This document shows, in pieces, positions 18,332 through 25,835 of a DNA stretch of 64,000 bases (position 1 is its first letter; each line of letters opens with the position of its first letter). This stretch comes from Stenotrophomonas terrae. Its GTDB lineage: Bacteria; Pseudomonadota; Gammaproteobacteria; Xanthomonadales; Xanthomonadaceae. The notes under the pieces were generated by a model. That model was not told the origin of the DNA, did not search any database, and saw only the letters and a list, made by a program, of their open reading frames with translations. Position numbers and translations under genes: made by a program. The DNA is taken from contig NZ_LDJJ01000027.1 in the NCBI RefSeq assembly GCF_001431465.1, forward strand, positions 38,964 through 102,963. Reading direction: 5' to 3'.

Positions 18332-19663
18332 TTACTCGCCCGCAGTTGCGCTGCCGCGGGGACGACGACGCCGACGACGGCGCGGTGCGCCTTCTTCGAC
18401 CTCCCGGTCGGTATGTACTGAATCCAGTTCCACACCCAGTTCCTGGCCAGCCTGCGCCTGTGCCTCGCGCCAGAACGCGATGTCTTCCTGGTGTTCGCTG
18501 GAAGCGGCCTGGCGCAACGCCAGGAAATCGAACGCAGCGCGGAAGCGCGGGTGGCTCAAGGTACGCATCACGCGCTTGCGCTGACGCGAGCTGAAACGTG
18601 ACTGCAGCAGCCAGATTTCCTGCATCGGCAGCGAGAAGCGGCGCGGCAGGGCAATGGTGCTGAGCTGGTGCAGAGTGACCCGGTCGGCGGCACGGCGCTG
18701 TGCCTCTTCCGGCGCCAGGCCCTGCTTCTGCAGGCCGATCAGCGCACGGCAGAAGGCCGGCCACAACAGCAGCGCGAACAGGAAGGCCGGCGACACCGGC
18801 TCCTCGTTGGCGACACGCTCGTCGGTATTGCGCAGGCCATCGATCAGGATGCGGCGCAGCGCGCCGGTACGGTTGCTCTTCAGCGCCGCAGCGCTTTCCG
18901 GGAACAGCACCGCGAGCAGGCCATAGCGCTCCAGGCCTTCAAAGCTGGCCACGCCATGCCCGGACAGGAACAGCTTCAGCACTTCCTCGAACAGGCGGGC
19001 CGGCGCGGCCTCACTGAGCAGGTTGGCCAGGCGCGGGATCGGCTCGGCAGTGGCCGCCTCGATCTCGAAGTTCAGCTTGGCCGCCAGCCGCACCGCGCGC
19101 AGCATGCGCACCGGATCTTCGCGATAGCGCTGCTCCGGATCGCCGATCAGCTTCATCCGGCGGGCCATCACGTCTTCAAAGCCGCCGGTGTAGTCACGCA
19201 CCGAGAAATCCTCGATCGCGTAATACAGTGCGTTGCAGGTGAAGTCGCGGCGGACCGCATCGTCTTCGATGCTGCCGTAGACATTGTCACGGACCAGCAT
19301 GCCGTTCTCGACCTCGCGGTCGCCGCTGCCGTCATCGACATTGGCGCGGAACGTCGCTACCTCGATGATCTCGCGGCCGAACACCACATGCGCAAGGCGG
19401 AAGCGGCGGCCGATCAGGCGGCAATTGCGGAACAGCTGTTTGATCTGCTCCGGCGTTGCATCGGTGGCAACGTCGAAATCCTTGGGGCGTCCACCTACTA
19501 GAAGGTCGCGCACGGCGCCACCGACAAGATAGGCGCCGAAGCCGGATTCGCGCAGACGGTAGAGCACCCTGAGCGCATTGGGGCTGATGTCCCGGCGCGA
19601 GATGCTGTGCTGGTCGCGCGGAATCACGCGGACGGTGAACGGCGTTGTAACTATGGAATTGAT
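18332..19663 (-). CDS. pcnB: Poly(A) polymerase I
   Basis: Adds poly(A) tails that speed RNA decay. The domains are clear: nucleotidyltransferase head (LVGGAVRDLLVGGRPKDFDVATDATPEQIKQLFRNCRLIGRRFRLAHVVF with the DxD pair), the RRDFTCNALYY motif, RNA-binding middle domain, and a basic tail (RRRRRRRPRG). Conserved sequence begins at about FTVRVIPRDQHSISRRDISPNAL, matching E. coli PcnB. The start is unclear: upstream in frame there are only two TTG codons (19705, 19744), which sit in or before the likely promoter. The coordinate given assumes an ATC start preceded by GGAAG; E. coli pcnB is known to use AUU. A GTG at 19627 is the other choice. Confidence 0.9.
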   Translation of the reverse strand: MNSIVTTPFTVRVIPRDQHSISRRDISPNALRVLYRLRESGFGAYLVGGAVRDLLVGGRPKDFDVATDATPEQIKQLFRNCRLIGRRFRLAHVVFGREIIEVATFRANVDDGSGDREVENGMLVRDNVYGSIEDDAVRRDFTCNALYYAIEDFSVRDYTGGFEDVMARRMKLIGDPEQRYREDPVRMLRAVRLAAKLNFEIEAATAEPIPRLANLLSEAAPARLFEEVLKLFLSGHGVASFEGLERYGLLAVLFPESAAALKSNRTGALRRILIDGLRNTDERVANEEPVSPAFLFALLLWPAFCRALIGLQKQGLAPEEAQRRAADRVTLHQLSTIALPRRFSLPMQEIWLLQSRFSSRQRKRVMRTLSHPRFRAAFDFLALRQAASSEHQEDIAFWREAQAQAGQELGVELDSVHTDREVEEGAPRRRRRRRPRGSATAGE

Positions 19664-19691
19664 GTTGGCGCTTCCAGTTGGGTTTACGGGA

Positions 19692-19744
19692 TTGCCGAGC
19701 GGCAACCAGATGCATATACTAGCGCGCTCGCCAGACGCGAACAA
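19692..19744. promoter_or_regulatory. Interlocked divergent promoters of tRNA-Glu and pcnB
   Basis: Plus strand: TTGCCG (19692-19697), 17 bases, TATACT (19715-19720), well placed for the tRNA starting at 19748. Minus strand: TTGTTC (19739-19744), 17 bases, TAGTAT (19716-19721), facing pcnB. The two -10 boxes share five bases, so only one polymerase can open at a time. Both are pattern matches; no start site is measured. Confidence 0.6.
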
Positions 19745-19747
19745 AAC

Positions 19748-19822
19748 GCTCCCTTCGTCTAGTGGTTAGGACGTGGCCCTCTCAAGGCTAAAACAGGGGT
19801 TCGAGTCCCCTAGGGAGCGCCA
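19748..19822 (+). tRNA. tRNA-Glu (anticodon CTC)
   Basis: A 75-base cloverleaf with acceptor GCTCCCT/AGGGAGC, TTCGAGT in the T loop, anticodon loop CTCTCAA giving CUC (decodes GAG) and an encoded CCA end. The anticodon stem has one G-U pair. It is followed by an intrinsic terminator. Confidence 0.95.
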
Positions 19823-19840
19823 ACTCCGTCTGCGATACCA

Positions 19841-19866
19841 AAAAGCCCCGCTCTGCGGGGTTTTTT
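19841..19866 (+). terminator. Terminator after tRNA-Glu
   Basis: Stem CCCCGC-TCT-GCGGGG preceded by A-run and followed by six T, 19 bases after the tRNA. Confidence 0.9.
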
Positions 19867-20004
19867 GCTTTGTACACCCCGCCAGTGCCCCAGGCCCTGG
19901 CTCCGGTACCCCTCGCTGCGCCAGCAAGCCCGGCCAATGAGAATACCCACGCCCACCCCCTGCATCCTGATCTAGAATTGCGGGGATCAAAGCCGGACCC
20001 TGCC

Positions 20005-20328
20005 ATGCCTTTTGTCGTTACCGAAAACTGCATCAAGTGCAAACACACCGATTGCGTCGAAGTCTGCCCCGTGGATTGCTTCCACGAAGGCCCCAACTTC
20101 CTTGTGATCGACCCTGACGAATGCATTGATTGCACCCTGTGCGAGCCCGAATGCCCGGTCAACGCCATCTTCCCCGAGGACGATGTGCCGGCCGGCCAGG
20201 AAGGCTTTGTCGCGCTCAATGCCGAGCTGGCCAAGGCCTGGCCGGTGCTGACCGTACGTAAAGACCCGCCGGCCGACGCCGCCGAGTGGGACGGCAAGCC
20301 AGACAAACTCAAGCTGCTGGAACGCTGA
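20005..20328 (+). CDS. fdxA: Seven-iron ferredoxin FdxA
   Basis: Small electron carrier with one [3Fe-4S] and one [4Fe-4S] cluster. The 107 residues match Azotobacter ferredoxin I almost throughout: [21 protein letters not shown] (C9, C12, C17, C21, C25) and [17 protein letters not shown], then the typical tail [17 protein letters not shown]...[13 protein letters not shown]. The ATG giving [12 protein letters not shown] is the family start; the upstream open frame is spurious. Single gene between two terminators. A partner reductase is not in view. Confidence 0.95.
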   Translation: MPFVVTENCIKCKHTDCVEVCPVDCFHEGPNFLVIDPDECIDCTLCEPECPVNAIFPEDDVPAGQEGFVALNAELAKAWPVLTVRKDPPADAAEWDGKPDKLKLLER

Positions 20329-20362
20329 GCGTCGCCACCGCCAGCCGATGAAGCCAGCCAAA

Positions 20363-20396
20363 TAAAAAGGGCGCCAGCTTACGCGGCGCCCTTTTT
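20363..20396. terminator. Bidirectional terminator between fdxA and bamC-like gene
   Basis: Stem AAAAAGGGCGCC / GGCGCCCTTTTTT with a nine-base loop; A-run on one side and T-run on the other, so it can end both converging transcripts. Confidence 0.92.
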
Positions 20397-20416
20397 TCAT
20401 CCCCAAACCGCAGGCA

Positions 20417-20932
20417 TCAGCCGGCTAGCTTGGCCTTCAATGCCGCAATCAGCTTGGTTGCTGCCGCATCGGTGGCCGGCATGCCGCGCGGATCCACCGC
20501 CGACACATAGGCACCGGCATCAACGGCGACCACGCGCACCAGGAAGTTGCTGCCTTCGTAGGCTACATCATAGGAACCGAGCAGCTGCGCGCGGCTGGCG
20601 ATGGTCACGCCTTCGACGCCGGCCAGTGCATCACCGACCTTGCCGAACACCTCGTCGCGACTGCCGCTGACGGTGAAGCCGCTCTGCGACGAGGCCACGG
20701 TGGCTGCAGAAGCAGCGGCCGCCTTGGCCGCCGAGGCCAGTGCCGGGATCGGCGCCGAGCCAGCGGTGCTGGGCAGGTTCAGATCCGGCGGCACTTCCAG
20801 CGGGCGCGCTTCCGGGGCCAGGGCGTAGTCGCCGCGGGCACCGCGCTTGAAGAAGCAGCCGGAAGTTGCAACGGCGGTGACAACGCCCAGCAGCACCAGC
20901 GAGAACACGCGAACGGTAGAGGTTTGACGCAT
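20417..20932 (-). CDS. Lipoprotein, probable BamC-like (NlpB/DapX)
   Basis: A 171-residue lipoprotein: the signal peptide ends at ATSGC with C26 lipidated. The mature start CFFKRGARGDYALAPEARPLEVPPDLNLP resembles the unstructured N-terminus of BamC (E. coli and Pseudomonas), which lies on BamD in the outer-membrane assembly machine. After an Ala-rich linker, about residues 80-171 form a single alpha/beta domain of BamC helix-grip size (SRDEVFGKVGDALAGVEGVTIASRAQLLGSYDVAYEG). Location supports this: it follows dapA by 32 bases, exactly as bamC follows dapA in E. coli. BamC normally has two such domains, so this would be a short form. Confidence 0.7.
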   Translation of the reverse strand: MRQTSTVRVFSLVLLGVVTAVATSGCFFKRGARGDYALAPEARPLEVPPDLNLPSTAGSAPIPALASAAKAAAASAATVASSQSGFTVSGSRDEVFGKVGDALAGVEGVTIASRAQLLGSYDVAYEGSNFLVRVVAVDAGAYVSAVDPRGMPATDAAATKLIAALKAKLAG

Positions 20933-20964
20933 GGGTGAATCTCCAGAGTTCAGAGGCCGCTGAA

Positions 20965-21858
20965 TCAGCGGCTGGATAGTTCTTCCAACGCGTCCACGTC
21001 AGCGGCCAGATGATCGGCATGTGCGTGGTGCGGCGCAGAAAGCGGAAGCAGCGGCAAGCGCAGCCCATGACCGATACCAAGCCGCTGCAGCAGCGCCTTG
21101 ACCGGAATGGGGTTGGACTCGACACCGCAAAAATCGTGGTACGGCTGCAGGCGGGCATCCCAGGCCTCGGCCGGCGCATGCTGACCGGCGCGGGCCAGGT
21201 CGCACATCGTCCGGTAAGCACCCGGCAGCACGTTGGAGCCTACCGAAATCAGGCCATCGGCGCCGGACAGCATGGAACGGGCGGCGGAGCCGTCGTCACC
21301 ACTGAGAATGGTGAAGCTGCTGCTGCGCAGTTCCAGCAGGGCCTTCAGCCGGGTGGTATCGCCTACCGCCTCCTTGATGCCGACGATGTTCGGGTGCGTG
21401 GCCAGCGCGGCCACGGTCTCCGGCAGCAGGTCGCAGCCGGTGCGCCCGGGCACGTTGTACAGCACCACCGGCAAGCCGCCCTGCTCGGCCACCGCCAGGT
21501 AATGCTGGCGCAGGCCTTCCTGGGTGGGGCGCACATAAGGCGGGGTGACCACCAGCGCATGGGTGGCGCCATTGGCGGCCGCCCGTTTGGTCAGGGCGAT
21601 GGTCCGGGCGGTGCCGGACAGGCCGGTACCGGCCAGCACCGGCACTTTGCCGGCAAATGCCGCCACCGCGCTGCGCAGCAGGCCGTCGTATTCATCGTCG
21701 GACAGGGTGGAGGCTTCGCCGGTGGAGCCAGCCACGACTACACCCTGGACGCCGCCCTTGAGCTGCTGGGCCAGCAGGCGCTGCCAGCCCTCAGGATCGA
21801 GTGCGCCGTCGGCCTTGAAAGGCGTCGCCAGCGCGGTGATGAGACCAGATATGGACAA
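20965..21858 (-). CDS. dapA: 4-hydroxy-tetrahydrodipicolinate synthase
   Basis: Condenses pyruvate with aspartate semialdehyde, first step of the lysine/diaminopimelate branch. The 297 residues form a TIM barrel with Schiff-base K162 ([10 protein letters not shown]), Y134 ([14 protein letters not shown]) and the GSTGEAS loop. C-terminal [27 protein letters not shown] is typical of xanthomonads. The start codon is TTG ([14 protein letters not shown]); no ATG is available nearby. A GCCCGCCG/CGGCGGGT stem lies about 30 bases upstream in the leader. Followed by the bamC-like gene. Confidence 0.95.
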   Translation of the reverse strand: MSISGLITALATPFKADGALDPEGWQRLLAQQLKGGVQGVVVAGSTGEASTLSDDEYDGLLRSAVAAFAGKVPVLAGTGLSGTARTIALTKRAAANGATHALVVTPPYVRPTQEGLRQHYLAVAEQGGLPVVLYNVPGRTGCDLLPETVAALATHPNIVGIKEAVGDTTRLKALLELRSSSFTILSGDDGSAARSMLSGADGLISVGSNVLPGAYRTMCDLARAGQHAPAEAWDARLQPYHDFCGVESNPIPVKALLQRLGIGHGLRLPLLPLSAPHHAHADHLAADVDALEELSSR

Positions 21859-21928
21859 AGGGTCAGTCGCTCTTCGTGGGGGTAAAGAAGCCCGCCGGTC
21901 GGCGGGTTCGTGACCGAAGGCATGTTAC

Positions 21929-21958
21929 TTGCCGGTCGAAAGCACGGGCAAGTATGCT
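21929..21958 (+). promoter_or_regulatory. Probable promoter of gcvR-like gene
   Basis: TTGCCG (21929-21934), 18 bases, TATGCT (21953-21958), 60 bases before the TTG start. The -35 lies in CTTGCC, mirrored by GGGCAAG just before the -10, which could be an operator. Prediction by eye only. Confidence 0.45.
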
Positions 21959-22018
21959 GGACACCAACGAACAGCCCTTCAACGGTGTTGTTCAGACTCT
22001 CTAGCTCCCGGAACCACC

Positions 22019-22579
22019 TTGACCGACACCACGCCGCGGCCGCTGCCGACCGAAAACCACCTCCTGATCAACGCCTATACGACGCATCCGGAGTCCCCTC
22101 TGCTGTCCGTCACCCGTCGAATCGCCGACAGCGGCTGCAACCTGGTCGATGCCCGCCTTGCCACCGTGGGCCGCGATGTCTCGGTCACCACCCTGGCCAC
22201 CGGCTCCTGGGATGCAGTTGCCAAGCTCGAGGCCATGCTGACCCGGCTTGAGCGCGAGGAGAACCTGAAGCTGGTGTGGTACCGCACCGCCGCCAAGCAG
22301 GCCCAGTCCAATCTGCTGCCCTATATTGTCGAGGTCGTTGCCGCCGACAAGCCGGGCATCCTGTTCCAGCTGGCCGACTTCTTCGACCGCCAGGGCATCA
22401 CCATCGAGAACCTGCAGAGCACGCGCTACCAGGCCATGCAGACCGGTGCGGAAATGTTCTCGGCGCAGATCACCATTGGCGTTCCCTCCAACATGCATAT
22501 CGCCGCCCTGCGCGACGATTTCCTCGAATTCTGCGACCACCTCAACCTGGACGCGATCATGGACCCGATGAAGTTCTGA
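22019..22579 (+). CDS. gcvR: Tandem ACT-domain protein, GcvR-like regulator
   Basis: 186 residues with two ACT domains: about 12-85 (ENHLLINAYTTHPESPLLSVTRRIADSGCNLVDARL) and 100-175 (YIVEVVAADKPGILFQLADFFDRQGITIENLQSTRY). This is the GcvR architecture; E. coli GcvR binds GcvA and represses the glycine cleavage operon when glycine is low. No DNA-binding domain is present, in agreement. In xanthomonads it is usually annotated as a glycine cleavage system regulator. The start is TTG (TTG ACC GAC ACC), giving the conserved MTDTTPRPLPTENHL; the ATG 30 codons upstream would read through the promoter. Divergent from dapA and followed by bcp. Confidence 0.82.
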   Translation: MTDTTPRPLPTENHLLINAYTTHPESPLLSVTRRIADSGCNLVDARLATVGRDVSVTTLATGSWDAVAKLEAMLTRLEREENLKLVWYRTAAKQAQSNLLPYIVEVVAADKPGILFQLADFFDRQGITIENLQSTRYQAMQTGAEMFSAQITIGVPSNMHIAALRDDFLEFCDHLNLDAIMDPMKF

Positions 22580-22657
22580 TGTTTCGCGCGCCCATCACAG
22601 GCGCGCGGCGTTTCATGTAACTGCAATCGAACTACCCCAGGCTCCGGAAAGGATCTG

Positions 22658-23137
22658 ATGAACATCGGCGATACCCTGGACCGAACCACCCTCGAGCTGC
22701 CGCTGGCCCTGTCCGGCGGCACCACCACAAGCCTCGGCGAACTCGCCGGCCAATGGCTGGTGTTGTACTTCTACCCGAAGGACAGCACCCCCGGCTGCAC
22801 CACCGAAGGCCTGGACTTCAACGCCCTGCTGCCGAAGTTCAAGCGCGCCGGGGCACAGGTGTTCGGCATCTCCCGCGACTCGCTGAAGTCGCACGACAAC
22901 TTCTGCGCCAAGCAGGGCTTCAAGTTCCCCTTGATCAGCGACACAGATGAAGCGCTATGCACCGCCTTCGACGTGATCAAGATGAAGAACATGTACGGCA
23001 AGCAGGTACGTGGCATCGAACGCAGCACCTTTTTGATCTCTCCTGACAGCAAGCTCGTGCAGGAATGGCGCAAGGTCAAAGTCGCCGGCCATGCCGATGC
23101 CGTGCTGGAAGCACTGAAGGCCGCTCAAACCAAGTGA
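22658..23137 (+). CDS. bcp: Thioredoxin-dependent peroxiredoxin BCP/PrxQ
   Basis: Reduces hydrogen and organic peroxides. The 159 residues contain peroxidatic C47 in YFYPKDSTPGCTTEGLDF. A second Cys is at C83 (SHDNFCAKQGF), not five residues after the first as in E. coli BCP; the C47-C83 layout matches the Xylella PrxQ type, which forms an intramolecular disulfide across a distance. GAFDV-equivalent (CTAFDVIKMKNMYGK) and ERSTFLISPD complete the fold. AAGGATCT precedes the ATG. gcvR followed by bcp is also the order in E. coli. Confidence 0.95.
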   Translation: MNIGDTLDRTTLELPLALSGGTTTSLGELAGQWLVLYFYPKDSTPGCTTEGLDFNALLPKFKRAGAQVFGISRDSLKSHDNFCAKQGFKFPLISDTDEALCTAFDVIKMKNMYGKQVRGIERSTFLISPDSKLVQEWRKVKVAGHADAVLEALKAAQTK

Positions 23138-23219
23138 CCCATCTCCCGTTCCAACCCATGTCATCGCCCTGCCCTGCAGGTGCGATGGCGTGACCCTGTC
23201 CCGCCACCAGGAATCGACG

Positions 23220-24620
23220 ATGACCCGAGGCAAGCGCATCTACGTACTGGATACCAACGTGCTGATGCACGATCCGACCGCGCTGTTCAAATTCGAGGAA
23301 CATGATGTCTACCTGCCCATGCAGGTGATCGAGGAGCTGGACAACGGCAAGAAAGGCACCACCGAGGCGAGCCGCAACGCCCGCCAGGTGAGCCGCTTCC
23401 TCAATGAGCTGATCGAAACAGCCGGCATCGGCAGCGTGCAGAACGGCGTGCCGTTGGCACGGCCGAAGGGCCTGCAGCTGCGTGGCGCGCAGAGCGCCGG
23501 CAACCTGTATTTCCAGACCAGCCACTTCGAGGCCGGCAAGAGCTTTGGCAAGGTGATCCCGGACAACGCCATCCTCGGCGCGATCCTGGCATTGAAGGAA
23601 CAGCACCCGGAAACCCCGGTGGTGTTCATCTCCAAGGACATCAACCTGCGGATCAAGGCCGCCATCGCCGGCATCGACTCCGAGGACTACGAGAACGACC
23701 GCGCGCTGGACGATTTCAGCCTGCTCTACACCGGCGCCACCGTGCTGCCGGAAGATTTCTGGAAGAAGCACAGCGAAGGCCTGCGCAGCTGGAGCGACAA
23801 GGGCCGCACCAGCTACGAGATCATGGCTGCCGACGACGAGGACTGGCATCCCAACCAGTACGCCTACCTGCACGGCGACGACGAAGTCGAACTGAAGGTC
23901 AGCAAGGTCGAGGGCGATGGCCGCGTCACCTTGTCGGTGGTCAATGACTTCCGCCACGGTTCGCATTCGGTCTGGGGCATCACCGCACGCAACCGCGAGC
24001 AGAACTTCGCGCTCAATGCGCTGATGGACCCGGAGATCGACTTCGTCACCCTGCTCGGCACCGCCGGCACCGGCAAGACGTTGCTGGCACTGGCCGCCGG
24101 CCTGGCCCAGACCATGGATACGCAGCGCTACCGCGAGATCATCATGACCCGCGCCACGGTCAGCGTCGGCGAGGACATCGGCTTCCTGCCCGGCACCGAG
24201 GAAGAAAAGATGACGCCGTGGATGGGCGCACTCACCGACAACCTGGAAGTGCTGACCCACAACCAGGATGGCGGCGCCTGGGGCCGTGCGGCCACCAATG
24301 ATCTGCTGGCCAGCCGCATCAAGATCCGCTCGATGAACTTCATGCGCGGGCGCACCTTCCTGTCGCGCTATCTGATTCTGGACGAGGCGCAGAACCTCAC
24401 CCCCAAGCAGATGAAGACCCTGATCACCCGCGCCGGCCCCGGCACCAAGATCGTCTGCCTGGGCAACGTCGAGCAGATCGACACGCCCTACCTCACTGAA
24501 ACCACCTCCGGCCTCACCTATGCGGTGGACCGTTTCAAGAATTGGCCGCACAGTGCGCATATCACACTGCGTCGGGGCGAACGTTCGCGCCTGGCCGATT
24601 ACGCTTCGGAGGTTCTGTGA
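23220..24620 (+). CDS. PIN-domain / PhoH-type ATPase fusion
   Basis: 466 residues. An N-terminal PIN nuclease domain (about 5-150) shows its acidic residues in YVLDTNVLMHDP (D11), VIEELDN, VIPDNAILGAIL and SKDINLRIKA. The C-terminal part (about 245-466) is a PhoH ATPase with Walker A GTAGTGKT (280-287) and Walker B YLILDEAQN. This PIN-PhoH joining is known as PhoH2, described as an RNA helicase-nuclease; in proteobacteria it is common without an obvious antitoxin. I see no small antitoxin gene directly upstream: the 82 bases after bcp hold nothing. AGGAA precedes the ATG. The stop overlaps the next gene's GTG. Confidence 0.88.
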   Translation: MTRGKRIYVLDTNVLMHDPTALFKFEEHDVYLPMQVIEELDNGKKGTTEASRNARQVSRFLNELIETAGIGSVQNGVPLARPKGLQLRGAQSAGNLYFQTSHFEAGKSFGKVIPDNAILGAILALKEQHPETPVVFISKDINLRIKAAIAGIDSEDYENDRALDDFSLLYTGATVLPEDFWKKHSEGLRSWSDKGRTSYEIMAADDEDWHPNQYAYLHGDDEVELKVSKVEGDGRVTLSVVNDFRHGSHSVWGITARNREQNFALNALMDPEIDFVTLLGTAGTGKTLLALAAGLAQTMDTQRYREIIMTRATVSVGEDIGFLPGTEEEKMTPWMGALTDNLEVLTHNQDGGAWGRAATNDLLASRIKIRSMNFMRGRTFLSRYLILDEAQNLTPKQMKTLITRAGPGTKIVCLGNVEQIDTPYLTETTSGLTYAVDRFKNWPHSAHITLRRGERSRLADYASEVL

Positions 24621-25117
24621 AACAGCTGCATACCCTGTCCCTGTTGGCCGCAGCCACACTGGCCGTAGCCGCCTGCACGCCGTCGAACACGCGCCCTGGC
24701 AGCGTGCCGACGGCGGTAAAGACGGGACAGTCCTGGGTGGTCACCCGCCCCGTGGTCGCCGCGCAGGTGCTGGACACCTGCTCGCGCGACAGCCCCGCCA
24801 GACATGCCGGTGAAGTCACCGGCTATTGGGCGCCGAGCCGTGCCGACATCGATGCACTGGAAAGCCGTCTGGCGCAGCTGCAACCCGTTATTGCCGAGCC
24901 GGCCCAGTCCGGCCGGCAATACGTGGGCTTCGAATCCGCAGGCAAGCGGCTGATCTACATCAATGCCTTCACCCTGCCCGACCACAGCGAAATGGACCCG
25001 GGCCGCGAAGCGATCCGGGTCTGCGATGGCGGCGCGCAGTTCTGGGGCGCGGTGTATGACCCACAAGCCGGCACCTTCAGCAGCATCGAACGCAACGGCG
25101 CGAAGTCGTCGCCCTGA
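24617..25117 (+). CDS. Hypothetical lipoprotein coupled to the PhoH gene
   Basis: 166 residues starting at GTG (GTGA overlap with the previous stop), with GGAGG five bases before it. The signal peptide VKQLHTLSLLAAATLAVAAC has a lipobox AVAAC and C20 lipidated. The mature part has VVAAQVLDTCSRDSPARHAGEVTGYWAPSRADIDALESRLAQLQP and YVGFESAGKRLIYINAFTLPDHSEMDPGREAIRVCDGGAQFWGAVYDPQAGTF, an alpha/beta-looking domain with two cysteines that could pair. I do not recognise the family beyond conserved lipoproteins of xanthomonads. The tight coupling with a cytoplasmic PhoH ATPase is curious. Confidence 0.78.
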   Translation: MKQLHTLSLLAAATLAVAACTPSNTRPGSVPTAVKTGQSWVVTRPVVAAQVLDTCSRDSPARHAGEVTGYWAPSRADIDALESRLAQLQPVIAEPAQSGRQYVGFESAGKRLIYINAFTLPDHSEMDPGREAIRVCDGGAQFWGAVYDPQAGTFSSIERNGAKSSP

Positions 25118-25129
25118 CCGGGCGGCGCG

Positions 25130-25801
25130 ATGAAAGTCCGCCTGCCCACCTGGGTCTGGATCGGTGCGATTGCGCTGTCCTGCGTGGCAGGCATGGTCAA
25201 TGCGGTCGGTTTTCTGGGTTTTGAACACCAGGCCGTCAGCCATGTCACCGGCAGCACCAGCCAGCTCGGCATTGCCTTGGCACATGCGGACTGGCGCTCG
25301 GTCGGCCACCTCTGGGGACTGCTGATCGCCTTTGCGCTGGGCGCGATCCTTAGTGGACTGATCATCCAGGACAGCACCCTGCAGCTTGGCCGCCGCTACG
25401 GCGTGGCGCTGGCACTGGAATCGGCCTTGTTGTTGCTGGCCATCCCTTTGTTCAAGCAGCAGCAGGTCTGGGGCGCACTGGCCGCAGCAATGGCCTGTGG
25501 GCTGCAGAACGCACTGGCAACCACCTTCAGCGGCGCGGTCGTGCGCACCACCCACCTGAGCGGCATGTTCACCGATCTTGGCATCGGCCTGGGTCATCTG
25601 CTGCGCGGCCTGCCGGTGCCGATGCACCGGCTGACCCTGAGCGGCCTGATCATCAGCGGCTTCCTGGCCGGCGGGGTACTCGGCGCATGGCTGTTTGCGC
25701 GCTGGCAGTACGACGCCCTGCTGGTGCCAGCAGTGCTGACCGGATTGAGCGGCCTGGGCTATGTGCTGTACCGGCAATGGGCCATGCGCCGGCAGGCATG
25801 A
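25130..25801 (+). CDS. DUF1275 (YoaK-type) membrane protein
   Basis: 223 residues with about six membrane helices. The pattern SCVAGMVNAVGFLGF...VSHVTGSTSQLGIAL early, and MACGLQNALATTFSGAVVRTTHLSGMFTDLGIGLG in the middle, is the DUF1275/YoaK signature. Function is unknown; members are predicted transporters. The ATG is 12 bases after the lipoprotein stop, so it is likely cotranscribed. It precedes thiD by 34 bases. Confidence 0.85.
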   Translation: MKVRLPTWVWIGAIALSCVAGMVNAVGFLGFEHQAVSHVTGSTSQLGIALAHADWRSVGHLWGLLIAFALGAILSGLIIQDSTLQLGRRYGVALALESALLLLAIPLFKQQQVWGALAAAMACGLQNALATTFSGAVVRTTHLSGMFTDLGIGLGHLLRGLPVPMHRLTLSGLIISGFLAGGVLGAWLFARWQYDALLVPAVLTGLSGLGYVLYRQWAMRRQA

Positions 25802-25835
25802 AGCAGGCCATTGGCAAACACTGCACAATCGCTGC

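Noticed and set aside
19870..20004. N-terminal extension of the ferredoxin (45 residues)
   Set aside because: It begins right at the tRNA terminator, is Pro/Ala-rich and has no match in the FdxA family; the internal ATG gives the universal MPFVVTENC start.
23220..24620. VapBC-type toxin-antitoxin module
   Set aside because: The PIN domain is fused to a PhoH ATPase and there is no small antitoxin gene before it; the upstream gene is bcp.
25802..25835. TPP riboswitch before thiD
   Set aside because: Only 34 bases separate thiD from the preceding gene and no CTGAGA / thi-box motif is present there.
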